Below are positions 33,084 to 42,179 of a DNA stretch of 64,000 nt, piece after piece. How positions within the stretch are numbered: position 1 is the first letter of the stretch; each line of letters starts with the position of its first letter. Source of the stretch: Chitinophaga sp. Cy-1792 (lineage in GTDB: Bacteria; Bacteroidota; Bacteroidia; Chitinophagales; Chitinophagaceae); contig NZ_VWWO01000001.1 in the NCBI RefSeq assembly GCF_011752935.1, positions 3,224,001 to 3,288,000 on the forward strand. Direction: 5' to 3'. Made by a program: the position numbers and the translations under genes. Below the pieces are notes generated by a model. The model had not been told where the DNA came from. It ran no database searches and worked only from the letters and a program-made list of their open reading frames with translations.

Positions 33084-34622
33084 ATGAAGGCCTACTTTAA
33101 TTTGTTTGACTTCTCGCAGAAAGTCAACTATAAAACGGAAGTACTGGCAGGGCTCACTGTAGCAATGACCATGATTCCGGAATCTTTGTCCTTCGCGATA
33201 TTAGCGGGATTGTCGCCCCTGATGGGTTTATATGCTGCCTTTTTGATGGGCCTTATCACAGCAGTGCTCGGCGGCCGCCCGGGAATGGTGTCGGGAGGTG
33301 CGGGTGCAACTGTAGTAGTATTGATTGCACTGATGCAATCGCATGGTGTGGAATATGTATTTGCTGCTGTTGCGCTGGCAGGGGTTTTCCAGGTCCTGGT
33401 AGGGATTTTCAGGCTGGGAAAATTTATCCGGCTGGTGCCGCAATCTGTGATGTATGGCTTCGTGAATGGGCTGGCCATCATCATTTTTATGGCGCAAATC
33501 CAGCAATTCAAAATAACTACACCTGCAGGCACCGCCTGGCTCAGTGGTATGCCACTATGGATTATGCTCGGACTCGTACTGTTGACGATTGGGATTGTAT
33601 TTATCGTACCCAAAATCACAAAGGCGGTGCCGGCCTCTCTGGTCGCTATTATCGTGGTTTTCCTGCTGGTGCTCGCGTTGGGGATACCTACAAAAACAGT
33701 CAGAGATATTGCTGCAATCAGCGGAGGATTTCCGCCGTTTCATATTCCATCGGTGCCTTTTAATATTGATACGCTAAAAGTCATCTTTCCCTATTCATTG
33801 GTAATGGCGGGTGTGGGATTAATTGAAAGTCTGCTTACGTTAAATGTAGTGGATGAAATCACGGGCACGAAAGGACGCGGCAATAAAGAAGCGGTGGCAC
33901 AGGGTACAGCGAATATCGTGAATGGCTTTTTTACGGGCATGGGTGGCTGTGCGATGATTGCGCAGAGTTTTGTGAACCTGTCTGCCGGTTCGAGGGCGCG
34001 CCTTTCGGGTATTATAGCAGCACTGGCTATTCTGTTGATCATTCTTTTTGGTGCGCCGGTCATAGAGCGTGTGCCTATGGCGGCGTTGGTAGGCGTCATG
34101 ATAATGGTGGCTATTGGTACTTTTGAATGGATCAGTATACGGATCATCAATAAAATGCCCCGGCAGGATGTGGCGGTGGGTATATTGGTAGCGGGGATTA
34201 CTGTGTGGTTGCATAACCTGGCGCTGGCCGTATTGATTGGTGTGGTTCTTTCTGCACTGGTATTTGCCTGGGAAAGCGCGAAACGTATACGTGCCCGCAA
34301 ATTTACGGATGCACAGGGAGTCAGACATTACGAAATATACGGGCCATTATTTTTTGGTTCTGTGGCTACCTTCCTGGAGAAGTTTGACGTTGTAGGAGAC
34401 CCTGATGAAGTGATCATTGATTTCTCTGAAAGTCGTGTAACGGATATGAGTGCCATTGATGCACTGAATAAACTGACCGCGCGTTATCAGCAGGTAAATA
34501 AAAAGCTGCACTTGCGGCATCTGAGTGAGGATTGCCGCCGGTTACTGCATAATGCAGCAGGGGTGATTGAAGTAAATGTAATGGAGGACCCTTATTATAA
34601 CGTGGCTACCGATCGGAAATAA
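33084..34622 (+). CDS. SulP family anion (sulfate) transporter with STAS domain
   Basis: A 512-residue inner-membrane transporter of the SLC26/SulP family. It starts with FDFSQKVNYKTEVLAGLTVA and MIPESLSFAILAGLSPLMGL, the conserved first helices, has about 12-14 membrane helices, and ends in a cytoplasmic STAS domain (about residues 405-512, with VIIDFSESRVTDMSAIDAL). SulP proteins carry sulfate, bicarbonate or other anions; the substrate here is not fixed. The structured leader upstream points to regulation after transcription start. It is monocistronic. Confidence 0.93.
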   Translation: MKAYFNLFDFSQKVNYKTEVLAGLTVAMTMIPESLSFAILAGLSPLMGLYAAFLMGLITAVLGGRPGMVSGGAGATVVVLIALMQSHGVEYVFAAVALAGVFQVLVGIFRLGKFIRLVPQSVMYGFVNGLAIIIFMAQIQQFKITTPAGTAWLSGMPLWIMLGLVLLTIGIVFIVPKITKAVPASLVAIIVVFLLVLALGIPTKTVRDIAAISGGFPPFHIPSVPFNIDTLKVIFPYSLVMAGVGLIESLLTLNVVDEITGTKGRGNKEAVAQGTANIVNGFFTGMGGCAMIAQSFVNLSAGSRARLSGIIAALAILLIILFGAPVIERVPMAALVGVMIMVAIGTFEWISIRIINKMPRQDVAVGILVAGITVWLHNLALAVLIGVVLSALVFAWESAKRIRARKFTDAQGVRHYEIYGPLFFGSVATFLEKFDVVGDPDEVIIDFSESRVTDMSAIDALNKLTARYQQVNKKLHLRHLSEDCRRLLHNAAGVIEVNVMEDPYYNVATDRK

Positions 34623-34774
34623 AAATGTTATCCCTGTAATGCCTGCTTCATTGGCTGCTGTAGGGGGACATAAAAACTTCACCGGTGGGCCTGCAATAGA
34701 GGCTTCTGTAACAAAAGTCACCAAACAATAACTGTTGTTGTACGATATTTACACCGACACTAATAATATAGCAG

Positions 34775-35005
34775 ATGAAAAACAGGATTTTTAGCGGGTG
34801 GAGTATTATGCGTTGGATACGGCTGGCGATTGGCATAGCCATTATTGTGCAGGGTATTATTGCGCAGGACAGGCAGTTTGTACTGATAGGCGGTTTGCTG
34901 AGTCTCTTACCTATATTGAATTTCGGTTGTGCCGGTGGTAGTTGTGGTGTGCCACCGCGGCGGGTTCGGAAAGAACGGGAAGTGAGATATGGAGAAGTGT
35001 CTTAA
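34775..35005 (+). CDS. Small membrane protein with a Cys pair
   Basis: A 76-residue protein with two hydrophobic segments (about residues 13-29 and 34-50), a CAGGSC motif right after the second, and a basic tail. Small proteins of this kind (WSxMRWIRLAIGIAIIVQ opening) occur widely in Bacteroidota, often near metal or sulfur genes; the Cys pair could bind metal. It follows the SulP gene by 152 bases on the same strand and ends at a strong terminator. Function unknown. Confidence 0.75.
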   Translation: MKNRIFSGWSIMRWIRLAIGIAIIVQGIIAQDRQFVLIGGLLSLLPILNFGCAGGSCGVPPRRVRKEREVRYGEVS

Positions 35006-35032
35006 TAGGATTGCTTTTTATTCAATAGATTA

Positions 35033-35067
35033 CAGGGAAGGTGCTGCCAAAGCACCTTCCCTGGTTT
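35033..35067 (+). terminator. Terminator after the small membrane protein gene
   Basis: A 13-bp perfect stem (CAGGGAAGGTGCT / AGCACCTTCCCTG) with loop GCCAA, followed by GTTTT. Confidence 0.9.
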
Positions 35068-35263
35068 TATATATGCATAATTATGTTCGGATTCCGAATG
35101 AAATTATTCCTATTTATTTGTTATCATTATTTCTTTTACCGTTTTATTAACAATAGAAGAACTACATTGGGTATATAACTAACGCATCGGACAGCGCTTT
35201 ATATCTCCATTTATTCTACTGGCATATTTGAGATTTATTACTCGCTTCTACAAAATTTCAAAT

Positions 35264-36016
35264 ATGGTCATTTTTATTTTTTTTGCCGCTTTATGGTACC
35301 TGTCGTTGTTTTCACAAACTTTTTTTCAGCATAGATATGCCGCACATGGAGCTTTCACCATGGGTAAGGGGTGGGAACGGTTTTTTTTCATATTTACCTA
35401 CATTACCCAAGGTTCGTCATATATGAGTCCTAAAGCTTATGCCATTATGCACAGATTGCATCATGCGCATACAGATACGGAGCTGGACCCACATTCACCT
35501 TCTACTTCCTCCAATATATTCACTATGATGTGGGGGACAAGGACAGTATACCAGGATATCCTGCATAATAGGATGGACGTTGAGGCGAAGTATATGAAGA
35601 ACCTACCTGAATGGGACAGGTTTGATAAATTCGCCAACAGTACCTTATCCAGATTATTGTGGGTGGCGGTATATGTCTTGATTTTTATAGTTTTTGCAAC
35701 AAGTCCTTATCAATATCTATTATTGCCGATAGTGGTGTCTATGGGAGCTTTTCATGGAGCCATTGTAAATTGGTTTGCGCATAAATATGGCTATATCAAT
35801 TTTAAGTTACGTAATACGGCTATGAATCTGTTGTTTGTGGATGTGTTGATGTTGGGGGAGTCTTATCATAATAATCACCATAAACACCCGTCATCAGTTA
35901 ATTTCGGGCAGCGGTGGTTTGAGATAGATCCGGTATTTTATATTATCAGGGGACTGGCTTGTCTGGGTATTATCAGATTGGTAGTGTTGCCCAAGAAGCA
36001 GGTGGTGCTTTCATAA
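35264..36016 (+). CDS. Fatty acid (acyl-CoA type) desaturase
   Basis: A membrane di-iron desaturase of about 250 residues that introduces a double bond into acyl chains. The His boxes are complete: HRYAAH, HRLHHAH and NNHHKH. Helices flank the boxes as in delta-9 type enzymes. The open frame begins with a TTG at 35228; I prefer the ATG at 35264 because related proteins start shortly before the first helix and the LSLFSQTFFQHRYAAH segment. It is monocistronic, with a 220-base gap upstream that holds only the preceding terminator and AT-rich promoter sequence. Confidence 0.92.
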   Translation: MVIFIFFAALWYLSLFSQTFFQHRYAAHGAFTMGKGWERFFFIFTYITQGSSYMSPKAYAIMHRLHHAHTDTELDPHSPSTSSNIFTMMWGTRTVYQDILHNRMDVEAKYMKNLPEWDRFDKFANSTLSRLLWVAVYVLIFIVFATSPYQYLLLPIVVSMGAFHGAIVNWFAHKYGYINFKLRNTAMNLLFVDVLMLGESYHNNHHKHPSSVNFGQRWFEIDPVFYIIRGLACLGIIRLVVLPKKQVVLS

Positions 36017-36029
36017 GATATAAAAGAGT

Positions 36030-36084
36030 AGCCGGATAATGACATCTAGTGCCATAGACAGGCAGCAGATGGTGTTATCCGGCT
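36030..36084. terminator. Long hairpin between convergent genes
   Basis: AGCCGGATAA pairs with TTATCCGGCT over a loop that contains a second stem (CATCT / AGATG). It stands between the convergent desaturase and cold-shock genes and probably ends both transcripts; no long T run follows. Confidence 0.6.
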
Positions 36085-36119
36085 TCAGATTATAATTATT
36101 GCAATGCGATAAAATGATG

Positions 36120-36581
36120 CTATTGAGCCGGAGGTTTGTTACCGGCGTTGAGTTTTCTTATAGCTGCTGCATAATATCCTTTGGAATTTCTTTCTTTGGT
36201 AAAAGATACTTTGTCCTTTTCTCTTACAGGATCCAGGAGCTCATTCATGTGGAAGAAAACGTCTTCCCTGGAATTGTCTTCCGCAATAAAGCCGAAGCCT
36301 TTTGTCTGATTATAGAACGTGACCGTGCCGGTTTTAACCGGATCTTCTGCTGGCCTGGGGGTAGCTCCGATACGGATGTCTTTGGCATCGATATCCGTTT
36401 TTCTGGTTTCTTTTGGTGGTGTTGCGCTCAGGTTTCCATTCTCATCTACATAGGCCAGCATATCTTCCAGGCCTTTGCCTTTGTTGTTGTTAAGCTTCCG
36501 TTCCTGTGCCCGCTGCGCTTTGTCTTCTTTCGATTTAGCTTTTTTGTTTCTGTTTTCTTTTTTGGAAAAGGATTCTCCCAT
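36120..36581 (-). CDS. Cold-shock domain protein with charged N-terminal extension
   Basis: A 153-residue nucleic-acid-binding protein. The first 80 residues are rich in Lys, Glu and Asn and look disordered (KKENRNKKAKSKEDKAQRAQ); the cold-shock domain follows at about 84-147 with RNP1-like NQTKGFGFI and RNP2-like EDVFFHM. It likely binds RNA or single-stranded DNA. This extended CspA-like form is common in Bacteroidota. A CGCAA-AA-TTGCG dyad lies about 20 bases upstream of its start. Confidence 0.92.
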   Translation of the reverse strand: MGESFSKKENRNKKAKSKEDKAQRAQERKLNNNKGKGLEDMLAYVDENGNLSATPPKETRKTDIDAKDIRIGATPRPAEDPVKTGTVTFYNQTKGFGFIAEDNSREDVFFHMNELLDPVREKDKVSFTKERNSKGYYAAAIRKLNAGNKPPAQ

Positions 36582-36930
36582 AGTTACTGATTATAGTTAT
36601 ATCGCAAAATTGCGTAATGATTTAAAAGTTTGTTCGGCAGGGAATGATTCCTGCTATGAGATTGTTTAGTAAACGTTTACAACGTAAGCAATGTGGCAGC
36701 TGGAAAAGCGAAGACTGAGGAAGAAAAGAAGATATCCAGACTAAATCAGCAGAAGCAGCGGCAGGAGCCCGAGGTAATTCATATAAAGATAGGCTTTTAA
36801 ATCGGATATGGACGGATTATTTTTCTGGCCCTGGTCAATATCCGGCCCTCATTTTTATATTTTTCCTGATAAATTTCGGGAAATGGTTGTAATTTTTCGC
36901 CCTTTTCCCGGTAGTAAACTGAGTCGGCTA
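36582..36930. other. Divergent intergenic region, cold-shock gene and sigma factor
   Basis: No convincing gene; the open frame extends upstream of the sigma factor start but lacks coding character. The perfect 12-base palindrome at 36669-36680 lies here. A weak plus-strand TAATTTTT at 36890-36897 could be the -7 element of the sigma factor gene. Confidence 0.4.
36669..36680. promoter_or_regulatory. Perfect palindrome GTAAACGTTTAC
   Basis: A 12-base perfect palindrome with the central CG step of LacI/PurR-type operators, between the divergent cold-shock and sigma-factor genes. Its regulator is not encoded next to it. Confidence 0.45.
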
Positions 36931-37527
36931 ATGCAGATAATCACTGATGATATTGAATTGTGGCAAGCGATTGTAGCAGGAGATGAGCATTCATTTCAGC
37001 AGGTTTACCGTGCCCATTTCACTATGCTGTACGAATATGGGATGCGGTTTACGGGGGATGAAGCCATGATCAGGGAATGCATACAGCAGTTGTTTGTGAA
37101 GCTCTGGACCAATAAGGCTACTTTGACGGAAATGAAGCGTATCAAGCCTTACCTGTTATTTTCTCTCAGGGCAATTATTTATAATAAGTTCAGGGATGAG
37201 AAACGTCGACGGATCAACGAACTGGAAGAATCCTATGATTTTGAGCTGGAGTTTTCTCCGGAAGCCGCCTATATTCAGCGGGAAACGAACGACCGGAAGC
37301 TCGCTGCCCTGAAAGCCGCCATGGAGCGGCTTACTCCCCGGCAAAAGGAAATCATCTACCTACGCTATTTCCAGGAATTGGATTATAAAGAAATTGCATC
37401 TATCATGGATGTAACTGTAAAAGGGGCATATAAGCTCACCGCCCGCTCGCTGGAAGCACTGCGCGACCTGCTGGATATCTCGCTTGTAGCAGTGATATGC
37501 CTGTTGAAAGCCGCTGCCAGCCAATAA
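36931..37527 (+). CDS. ECF RNA polymerase sigma factor, FecI-like
   Basis: A 198-residue sigma-70 family factor of the Bacteroidota ECF group. I chose MQIITDDIELW as the start because the open frame upstream does not resemble sigma factors. Region 2 is seen at AFTMLYEYGMRFTGDEAMI.. and region 4 at LTPRQKEIIYLRYFQELDYK. A hydrophobic tail (LVAVICLLKAA) ends the protein, as in many FecI-like factors of this phylum. The FecR anti-sigma gene follows 143 bases later, then SusC with an STN domain, so the factor probably switches on that uptake locus. Confidence 0.92.
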   Translation: MQIITDDIELWQAIVAGDEHSFQQVYRAHFTMLYEYGMRFTGDEAMIRECIQQLFVKLWTNKATLTEMKRIKPYLLFSLRAIIYNKFRDEKRRRINELEESYDFELEFSPEAAYIQRETNDRKLAALKAAMERLTPRQKEIIYLRYFQELDYKEIASIMDVTVKGAYKLTARSLEALRDLLDISLVAVICLLKAAASQ

Positions 37528-37605
37528 CTTACTCCCTTAATCTCCCTATTTATCAGAAAAATTTTTATTAACCTGGAAAAAAGATAAATTTTTTTTCCTT
37601 TTCGT

Positions 37606-37625
37606 GGGGTAATTATGCCTACCCC
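37606..37625. promoter_or_regulatory. Dyad GGGGTA-N8-TACCCC between sigma and FecR genes
   Basis: A 6-base inverted repeat just after a T-rich stretch, 45 bases before the fecR-like start. It may mark the ECF-dependent promoter of the anti-sigma and SusC genes, or a short transcript hairpin; the choice is open. Confidence 0.35.
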
Positions 37626-37670
37626 GGTGTTTATTGAAAAATCGCCCCTGATGAGGTGTGATGGTTTGCC

Positions 37671-38684
37671 ATGAGTGAGAAGTATCAGCAATATAAAAAA
37701 GAGGACTTTCTGAACGATGAAAGTTTCATTCGTTATATACGTGGAGGATCGCCAGATGCGGCGTGGTGGGAGGCTTATCAGCATGCTGCCCCGGAAAATC
37801 TGCGGGAATTGCAGGATGCTGCGGCAGCATTGCGGTTGATATTTACCGCGAAACGTATTTTTCCCGCTCCACAGCTCGCAGACGAGGTATGGCATAGTAT
37901 AGCGAAAGGAATGGATGCAGATAGCCGCAAGCCTTTACTCCGGCAGATCCGGAGAAGATGGATAGGTGTGGCAGCAGCAGTGTTGCTGCTGATAACAGGT
38001 AGCGTTGCCTGGTATATGTTTGCCCGCACTACTATTCATACTGCTTATGGGAAGATGTCTGCCATAGTATTACCAGATAGTTCTACCATCATATTAAACA
38101 GTAATTCGGTCGTCTCCTATAAAAAATACTGGGGCAGCGGCCGCAAACGTGAAGTATGGCTGGAGGGGGAGGCATTTTTTGAAGTACGCCACCTGAAAAA
38201 AGACAGGGGGCCTGTGTTGCCGGCGGAGCAATTTATCGTGCATACACAACAGGTAGATGTAGCCGTATTAGGTACCACCTTCAATGTGAAAGAGCGCCAC
38301 GGCATAACGGAGGTAGGACTCCGTACCGGTGCGGTGCAGATCACCGCACATGAGCAACAGCTGCGCCTGCAGCCGGGAGAAGTAGCACAGTTCAACAGGC
38401 AGTCCGGCCTTATGAAACTTTCACCAAAGGCAGTACAGGCAGTGAGTGCCTGGAAAAATCATACACTCATAATGGATGAAATGCAGGTAAGTGAAATACT
38501 GCAACTCCTGGAAGATAACTACGGCTATCATGCCGTGATAACAGATACAACAATCTTGAATAAACGATTTAAAGGCATTTTCCCGGTCAAAAACGAGGAC
38601 GATATCATCTTTGTACTGGCGGGATTATTACAGATGGACATTGAGAAAAAGGATCACCAACTGATTTTTAAACAACGCTTTTAA
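37671..38684 (+). CDS. FecR family anti-sigma factor
   Basis: A 337-residue inner-membrane regulator. The cytoplasmic N-terminal part (about 1-95) would hold the sigma factor, one membrane helix follows (about 102-120, GVAAAVLLLITGSVAWYMF), then the periplasmic FecR domain (IVLPDSSTIILNSNSVVSY) and a C-terminal DUF4974-type domain (LQLLEDNYGYHAVI) that resembles an STN domain. It would be released by the STN-bearing SusC when ligand binds, freeing the sigma factor. Confidence 0.93.
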   Translation: MSEKYQQYKKEDFLNDESFIRYIRGGSPDAAWWEAYQHAAPENLRELQDAAAALRLIFTAKRIFPAPQLADEVWHSIAKGMDADSRKPLLRQIRRRWIGVAAAVLLLITGSVAWYMFARTTIHTAYGKMSAIVLPDSSTIILNSNSVVSYKKYWGSGRKREVWLEGEAFFEVRHLKKDRGPVLPAEQFIVHTQQVDVAVLGTTFNVKERHGITEVGLRTGAVQITAHEQQLRLQPGEVAQFNRQSGLMKLSPKAVQAVSAWKNHTLIMDEMQVSEILQLLEDNYGYHAVITDTTILNKRFKGIFPVKNEDDIIFVLAGLLQMDIEKKDHQLIFKQRF

Positions 38685-38723
38685 GCATCTCAACCGGATC
38701 GGACAACTAACCAACAAATTCTT

Positions 38724-41700
38724 ATGCAAAAAATTTCACTGAAATTTTGGCTGCTATTGCTTTGCAGCATCCTGACGCTGGGGGCCTATGCCCAGTCGGA
38801 AAGAAACCGCAAGCAGACGCCTGTTACCTATGCCCTTGACCAGATTACAAAACGTTACAAGACACAGTTTGTGTTTGAGCCGGCGTTATTAAAAGGCCGA
38901 CAGACGGACATTGTAATAGATGATAATACAAAACTTCCGTTGGAAGAACTGATGAAGCGGGTATTATATCCTGCGGACCTGTTGTTTGTATATGTAAGCG
39001 ATAATAATTATATGATCATCAGGCGCCCGGCAGGAGCCGCCAGGACACCCGCATTGCCGTCGGCCCAACCCAATATGGATGGGCAGCCGGAAGATGCAAA
39101 AATCGTATCCGTCTGTGAGATCAGAGGTGTGGTATATGATTCTGTAAGCAGGGAAATGTTGCCGGGCGTCACTATAAGAGTGATGCCGGGTGGTGCAGGT
39201 GCATTGACGGATAATAACGGCCAGTTTTCCTTCAGGCTACATGAAAATGTAACCAATGCTTCCCTGCAGGTAAGCTTTGTAGGTTACAGCGCCAGGGTGG
39301 TAAAAGTAACCGGAACGTATATGGGCGTATACCTCAACCGGAATACCAGGACCCTTGATGAGGTGAAAGTGGTGGAAGTAGGGTATGGCACCAAGCGTAA
39401 AGAAGCTATTACCAATGCGGTAAGCACCGTAGATAACAAAACTATCACGCAGATGCCTACACATATGTTGAGCAATGCATTGATAGGCACTGTTCCTGGC
39501 TTGTTTGGTAAACAATCCGGTGGTTCTCCCGGACGAGATGTTTCCTGGCTGCTGGTGCGTGGTTCCTCCTTATCGAATGCTGCGCTTGTTGTAATAGATG
39601 GTATACCACTCAATGATCCCGGCAATTCCGGCGGATTTGCAGGACAGGCTAATATCAATGACCTGGACCCCGCTGATATTGAAACGGTAACGGTACTTAA
39701 AGACGCCGCAGCTACTGCTATTTATGGATCCAGAGGTGGTAATGGTGTGATTCTCGTTACTACCAAAAGAGGAAAAAAAGGGCAGACCGTCTTTAATTTC
39801 AATGCCAGTTCTTCCTGGTCGCAGCCAACACAGCAACCTAAGTTTGTGGATAGCTATCAACAGGCGTTGCTGGAAAACGAGTCTTCCCTTAACTCAGGAA
39901 AAGGAAGCATTTATTCTGATGCTACACTTGATACGATTAAACGCGGACTGAACCCCGACAAATATGCCAATACCGACTGGGCCAGGGCGGTATTGCTGAA
40001 TTGGGCCAGGAGTCAGAGTTACAACCTGAATATGTCCGGTGGTAATGAAATGATGAAATATTATGTGGCCGGTGGTTATAACAACCAGGGCTCACTGGTA
40101 TCCAATGATGGGTTCAAACGCTATACGCTTATCTCCAACCTTGATGCCAGAGTGAATAAAAACCTGACAATGGGAGTGGACATCCGCTATATTAACGAGC
40201 AACTGAATGATCCTATTGCTGCAGGTACCAATACCATTCTGGCCAATGTATACCAGGCCTCTCCGTTACAGCCGGTATATTTCAGCAATGGCCTGCCGGC
40301 AGCGAATTATACCGGTAGTATTATGAACCCGGCAGTACAGGCTACCTCTTCGGGCTATTACCGCAAAACAGCCAATTACTTCAACGGGAAACTGCGTATG
40401 GACTACTCCCTGCCATTTATTAAAGGGCTTAGTGCACGTGCGATGGCTTCTTTCGACAGAAATAACTACGGAGACAAAACATTTACCAGGCAATATAAAT
40501 TATACCGCCAGAATGCAAGTGGACAGTATGTGCCTGTGTCAGGGGTAGACAGCAAGGGTGCAGACCTGAAGCCGAGTCTTAGTGAGAGTGTTTACAGGGC
40601 GAATTTTACCAATATGGAATTTGGTCTTAACTATGACCGAAACATAGGATTGCACCACTTTTCGGGTATGTTGTTGTATACTACCAATGAGTCGTCTTCC
40701 ACTATGCTGAGTGCGTCAAGGATCAATATTTTTTCTCCCGGGGTAGATCAGCTGTTTGCAGGAGACGCTGCAAATTCTACCAACAACGGTACTGCTACTG
40801 AGTTTGGCAGGGTAGGTTATGTAGGTCGTGCGAGTTATTCATACAATGGCAAATATTATATTGATGCGAGTTTCCGTTCAGAGGCATCTGTAAACTATCC
40901 TGAAGGGCACCGCTGGGGCACATTCCCCTCTGTTTCCGCCAGCTGGCGTATATCTGAAGAGCGCTTCCTCAAAGACAATGCTTCCTGGCTGGATGAGCTG
41001 AAGCTGCGTGCTTCCTATGGTATGGCCGGTGATGAAACGGGTTCCGGGTATAACGCTTACCTGTACTCGTACAGCGTTGGTCAGAATACAGGTTCCAGTT
41101 CCGGTACAGGTAAATATGGATATATATTCGGAGGCAATTATGTGCCATCTGTTTATCCTGGATTGAATGCGCCAAATACCAACATTACCTGGGGTACTAT
41201 CAAGTCTGCCAACTTCGGGTTTAATGCCAGTGTGCTGAAAGGCTTGCTCAGTGCTGAATTTGATGTATACAGGAAAAATAACACCAATGTACTGATCTCT
41301 GTTGCTGACAATGTACCTGGTACCTATGGCGCCTATACCCCAAGTGTCAACAGGGGTAATAACCATACCAGTGGTTTTGAACTAAGTCTGACCCATACAA
41401 ACCGTATCAGCAAAGATTTTACTTATTATGTACGGGCAAATATCTCCCATACAAAAACAATTGTTGACTACTCTGGTGAACAGCGTGGCTTGCCTTCCTG
41501 GGATGGAAACCAGAGAAATGGCTGGGGGGTAAATATCAACCGTGTATACCATGCCTTAGGTCTATTCCAGACACAGGAAGAAATTGATAACTGGGCAGTA
41601 CAGGACGGCAGAAAAAATTCTACCCTGCACCCCGGTGATATAAAATTTGCAGACCTGAACGGAGATGGAATTATTGATCAGCAGGATGTTATTGTGAAAG

Positions 41701-42155
41701 ATAATGTGGGTATACCCTTGCTGAACTATGGATTCTCCTTCGGCGCTTCCTGGAAATCTTTGAGCTTAGACCTTACTTTCCAGGGTATCGGTGATTATAC
41801 AAATGTGTATGGTTATAAAACCTGGGTGAATTATGATACCAGGCAGGTGGACCGCTGGACACCTGAAAATACCAGTGCCAGCTGGCCAAGACTGGGTATA
41901 CAGGCCAGCAACAGCCGTCTTTCTGATTTCTATGGATTAAACGGGAATTATCTCCGTTTACGTAATGTTAAACTGTCTTATGCCTTAACGCCGGTTTGGT
42001 TGAATAGAGCCGGATTTAAGAATGTTGTATTTAATCTTCAGGGTGGTAGCCTGCTGGTCTTCTCCAAAGTGAAATATACTGACCCGGAAAATGAGACTAC
42101 CACTCCTTACGGGCCTCAGAAAACACTCAGTGCAGGCGTAAACGTTAGTTTCTAA
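38724..42155 (+). CDS. SusC/RagA TonB-linked outer membrane protein with STN domain
   Basis: A 1143-residue TonB-dependent importer. Order: signal peptide ending LGAYAQS, STN signalling domain (about 30-100, QITKRYKTQFVFEPALL), carboxypeptidase-regulatory-like sandwich (about 130-210), TonB-box region VGYGTKRKEAITNAVST, plug with PGLFGKQSGGSPGRDVSW and the ILVTTKRGKKG motif, and a 22-strand type barrel. The STN domain links it to the FecI/FecR pair just upstream. The SusD gene follows after 24 bases, and a DPP-IV-like peptidase comes next, so peptides are a plausible cargo. Confidence 0.94.
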   Translation: MQKISLKFWLLLLCSILTLGAYAQSERNRKQTPVTYALDQITKRYKTQFVFEPALLKGRQTDIVIDDNTKLPLEELMKRVLYPADLLFVYVSDNNYMIIRRPAGAARTPALPSAQPNMDGQPEDAKIVSVCEIRGVVYDSVSREMLPGVTIRVMPGGAGALTDNNGQFSFRLHENVTNASLQVSFVGYSARVVKVTGTYMGVYLNRNTRTLDEVKVVEVGYGTKRKEAITNAVSTVDNKTITQMPTHMLSNALIGTVPGLFGKQSGGSPGRDVSWLLVRGSSLSNAALVVIDGIPLNDPGNSGGFAGQANINDLDPADIETVTVLKDAAATAIYGSRGGNGVILVTTKRGKKGQTVFNFNASSSWSQPTQQPKFVDSYQQALLENESSLNSGKGSIYSDATLDTIKRGLNPDKYANTDWARAVLLNWARSQSYNLNMSGGNEMMKYYVAGGYNNQGSLVSNDGFKRYTLISNLDARVNKNLTMGVDIRYINEQLNDPIAAGTNTILANVYQASPLQPVYFSNGLPAANYTGSIMNPAVQATSSGYYRKTANYFNGKLRMDYSLPFIKGLSARAMASFDRNNYGDKTFTRQYKLYRQNASGQYVPVSGVDSKGADLKPSLSESVYRANFTNMEFGLNYDRNIGLHHFSGMLLYTTNESSSTMLSASRINIFSPGVDQLFAGDAANSTNNGTATEFGRVGYVGRASYSYNGKYYIDASFRSEASVNYPEGHRWGTFPSVSASWRISEERFLKDNASWLDELKLRASYGMAGDETGSGYNAYLYSYSVGQNTGSSSGTGKYGYIFGGNYVPSVYPGLNAPNTNITWGTIKSANFGFNASVLKGLLSAEFDVYRKNNTNVLISVADNVPGTYGAYTPSVNRGNNHTSGFELSLTHTNRISKDFTYYVRANISHTKTIVDYSGEQRGLPSWDGNQRNGWGVNINRVYHALGLFQTQEEIDNWAVQDGRKNSTLHPGDIKFADLNGDGIIDQQDVIVKDNVGIPLLNYGFSFGASWKSLSLDLTFQGIGDYTNVYGYKTWVNYDTRQVDRWTPENTSASWPRLGIQASNSRLSDFYGLNGNYLRLRNVKLSYALTPVWLNRAGFKNVVFNLQGGSLLVFSKVKYTDPENETTTPYGPQKTLSAGVNVSF

Positions 42156-42179
42156 TTTTTTATCCTTAAAGACAAAATC

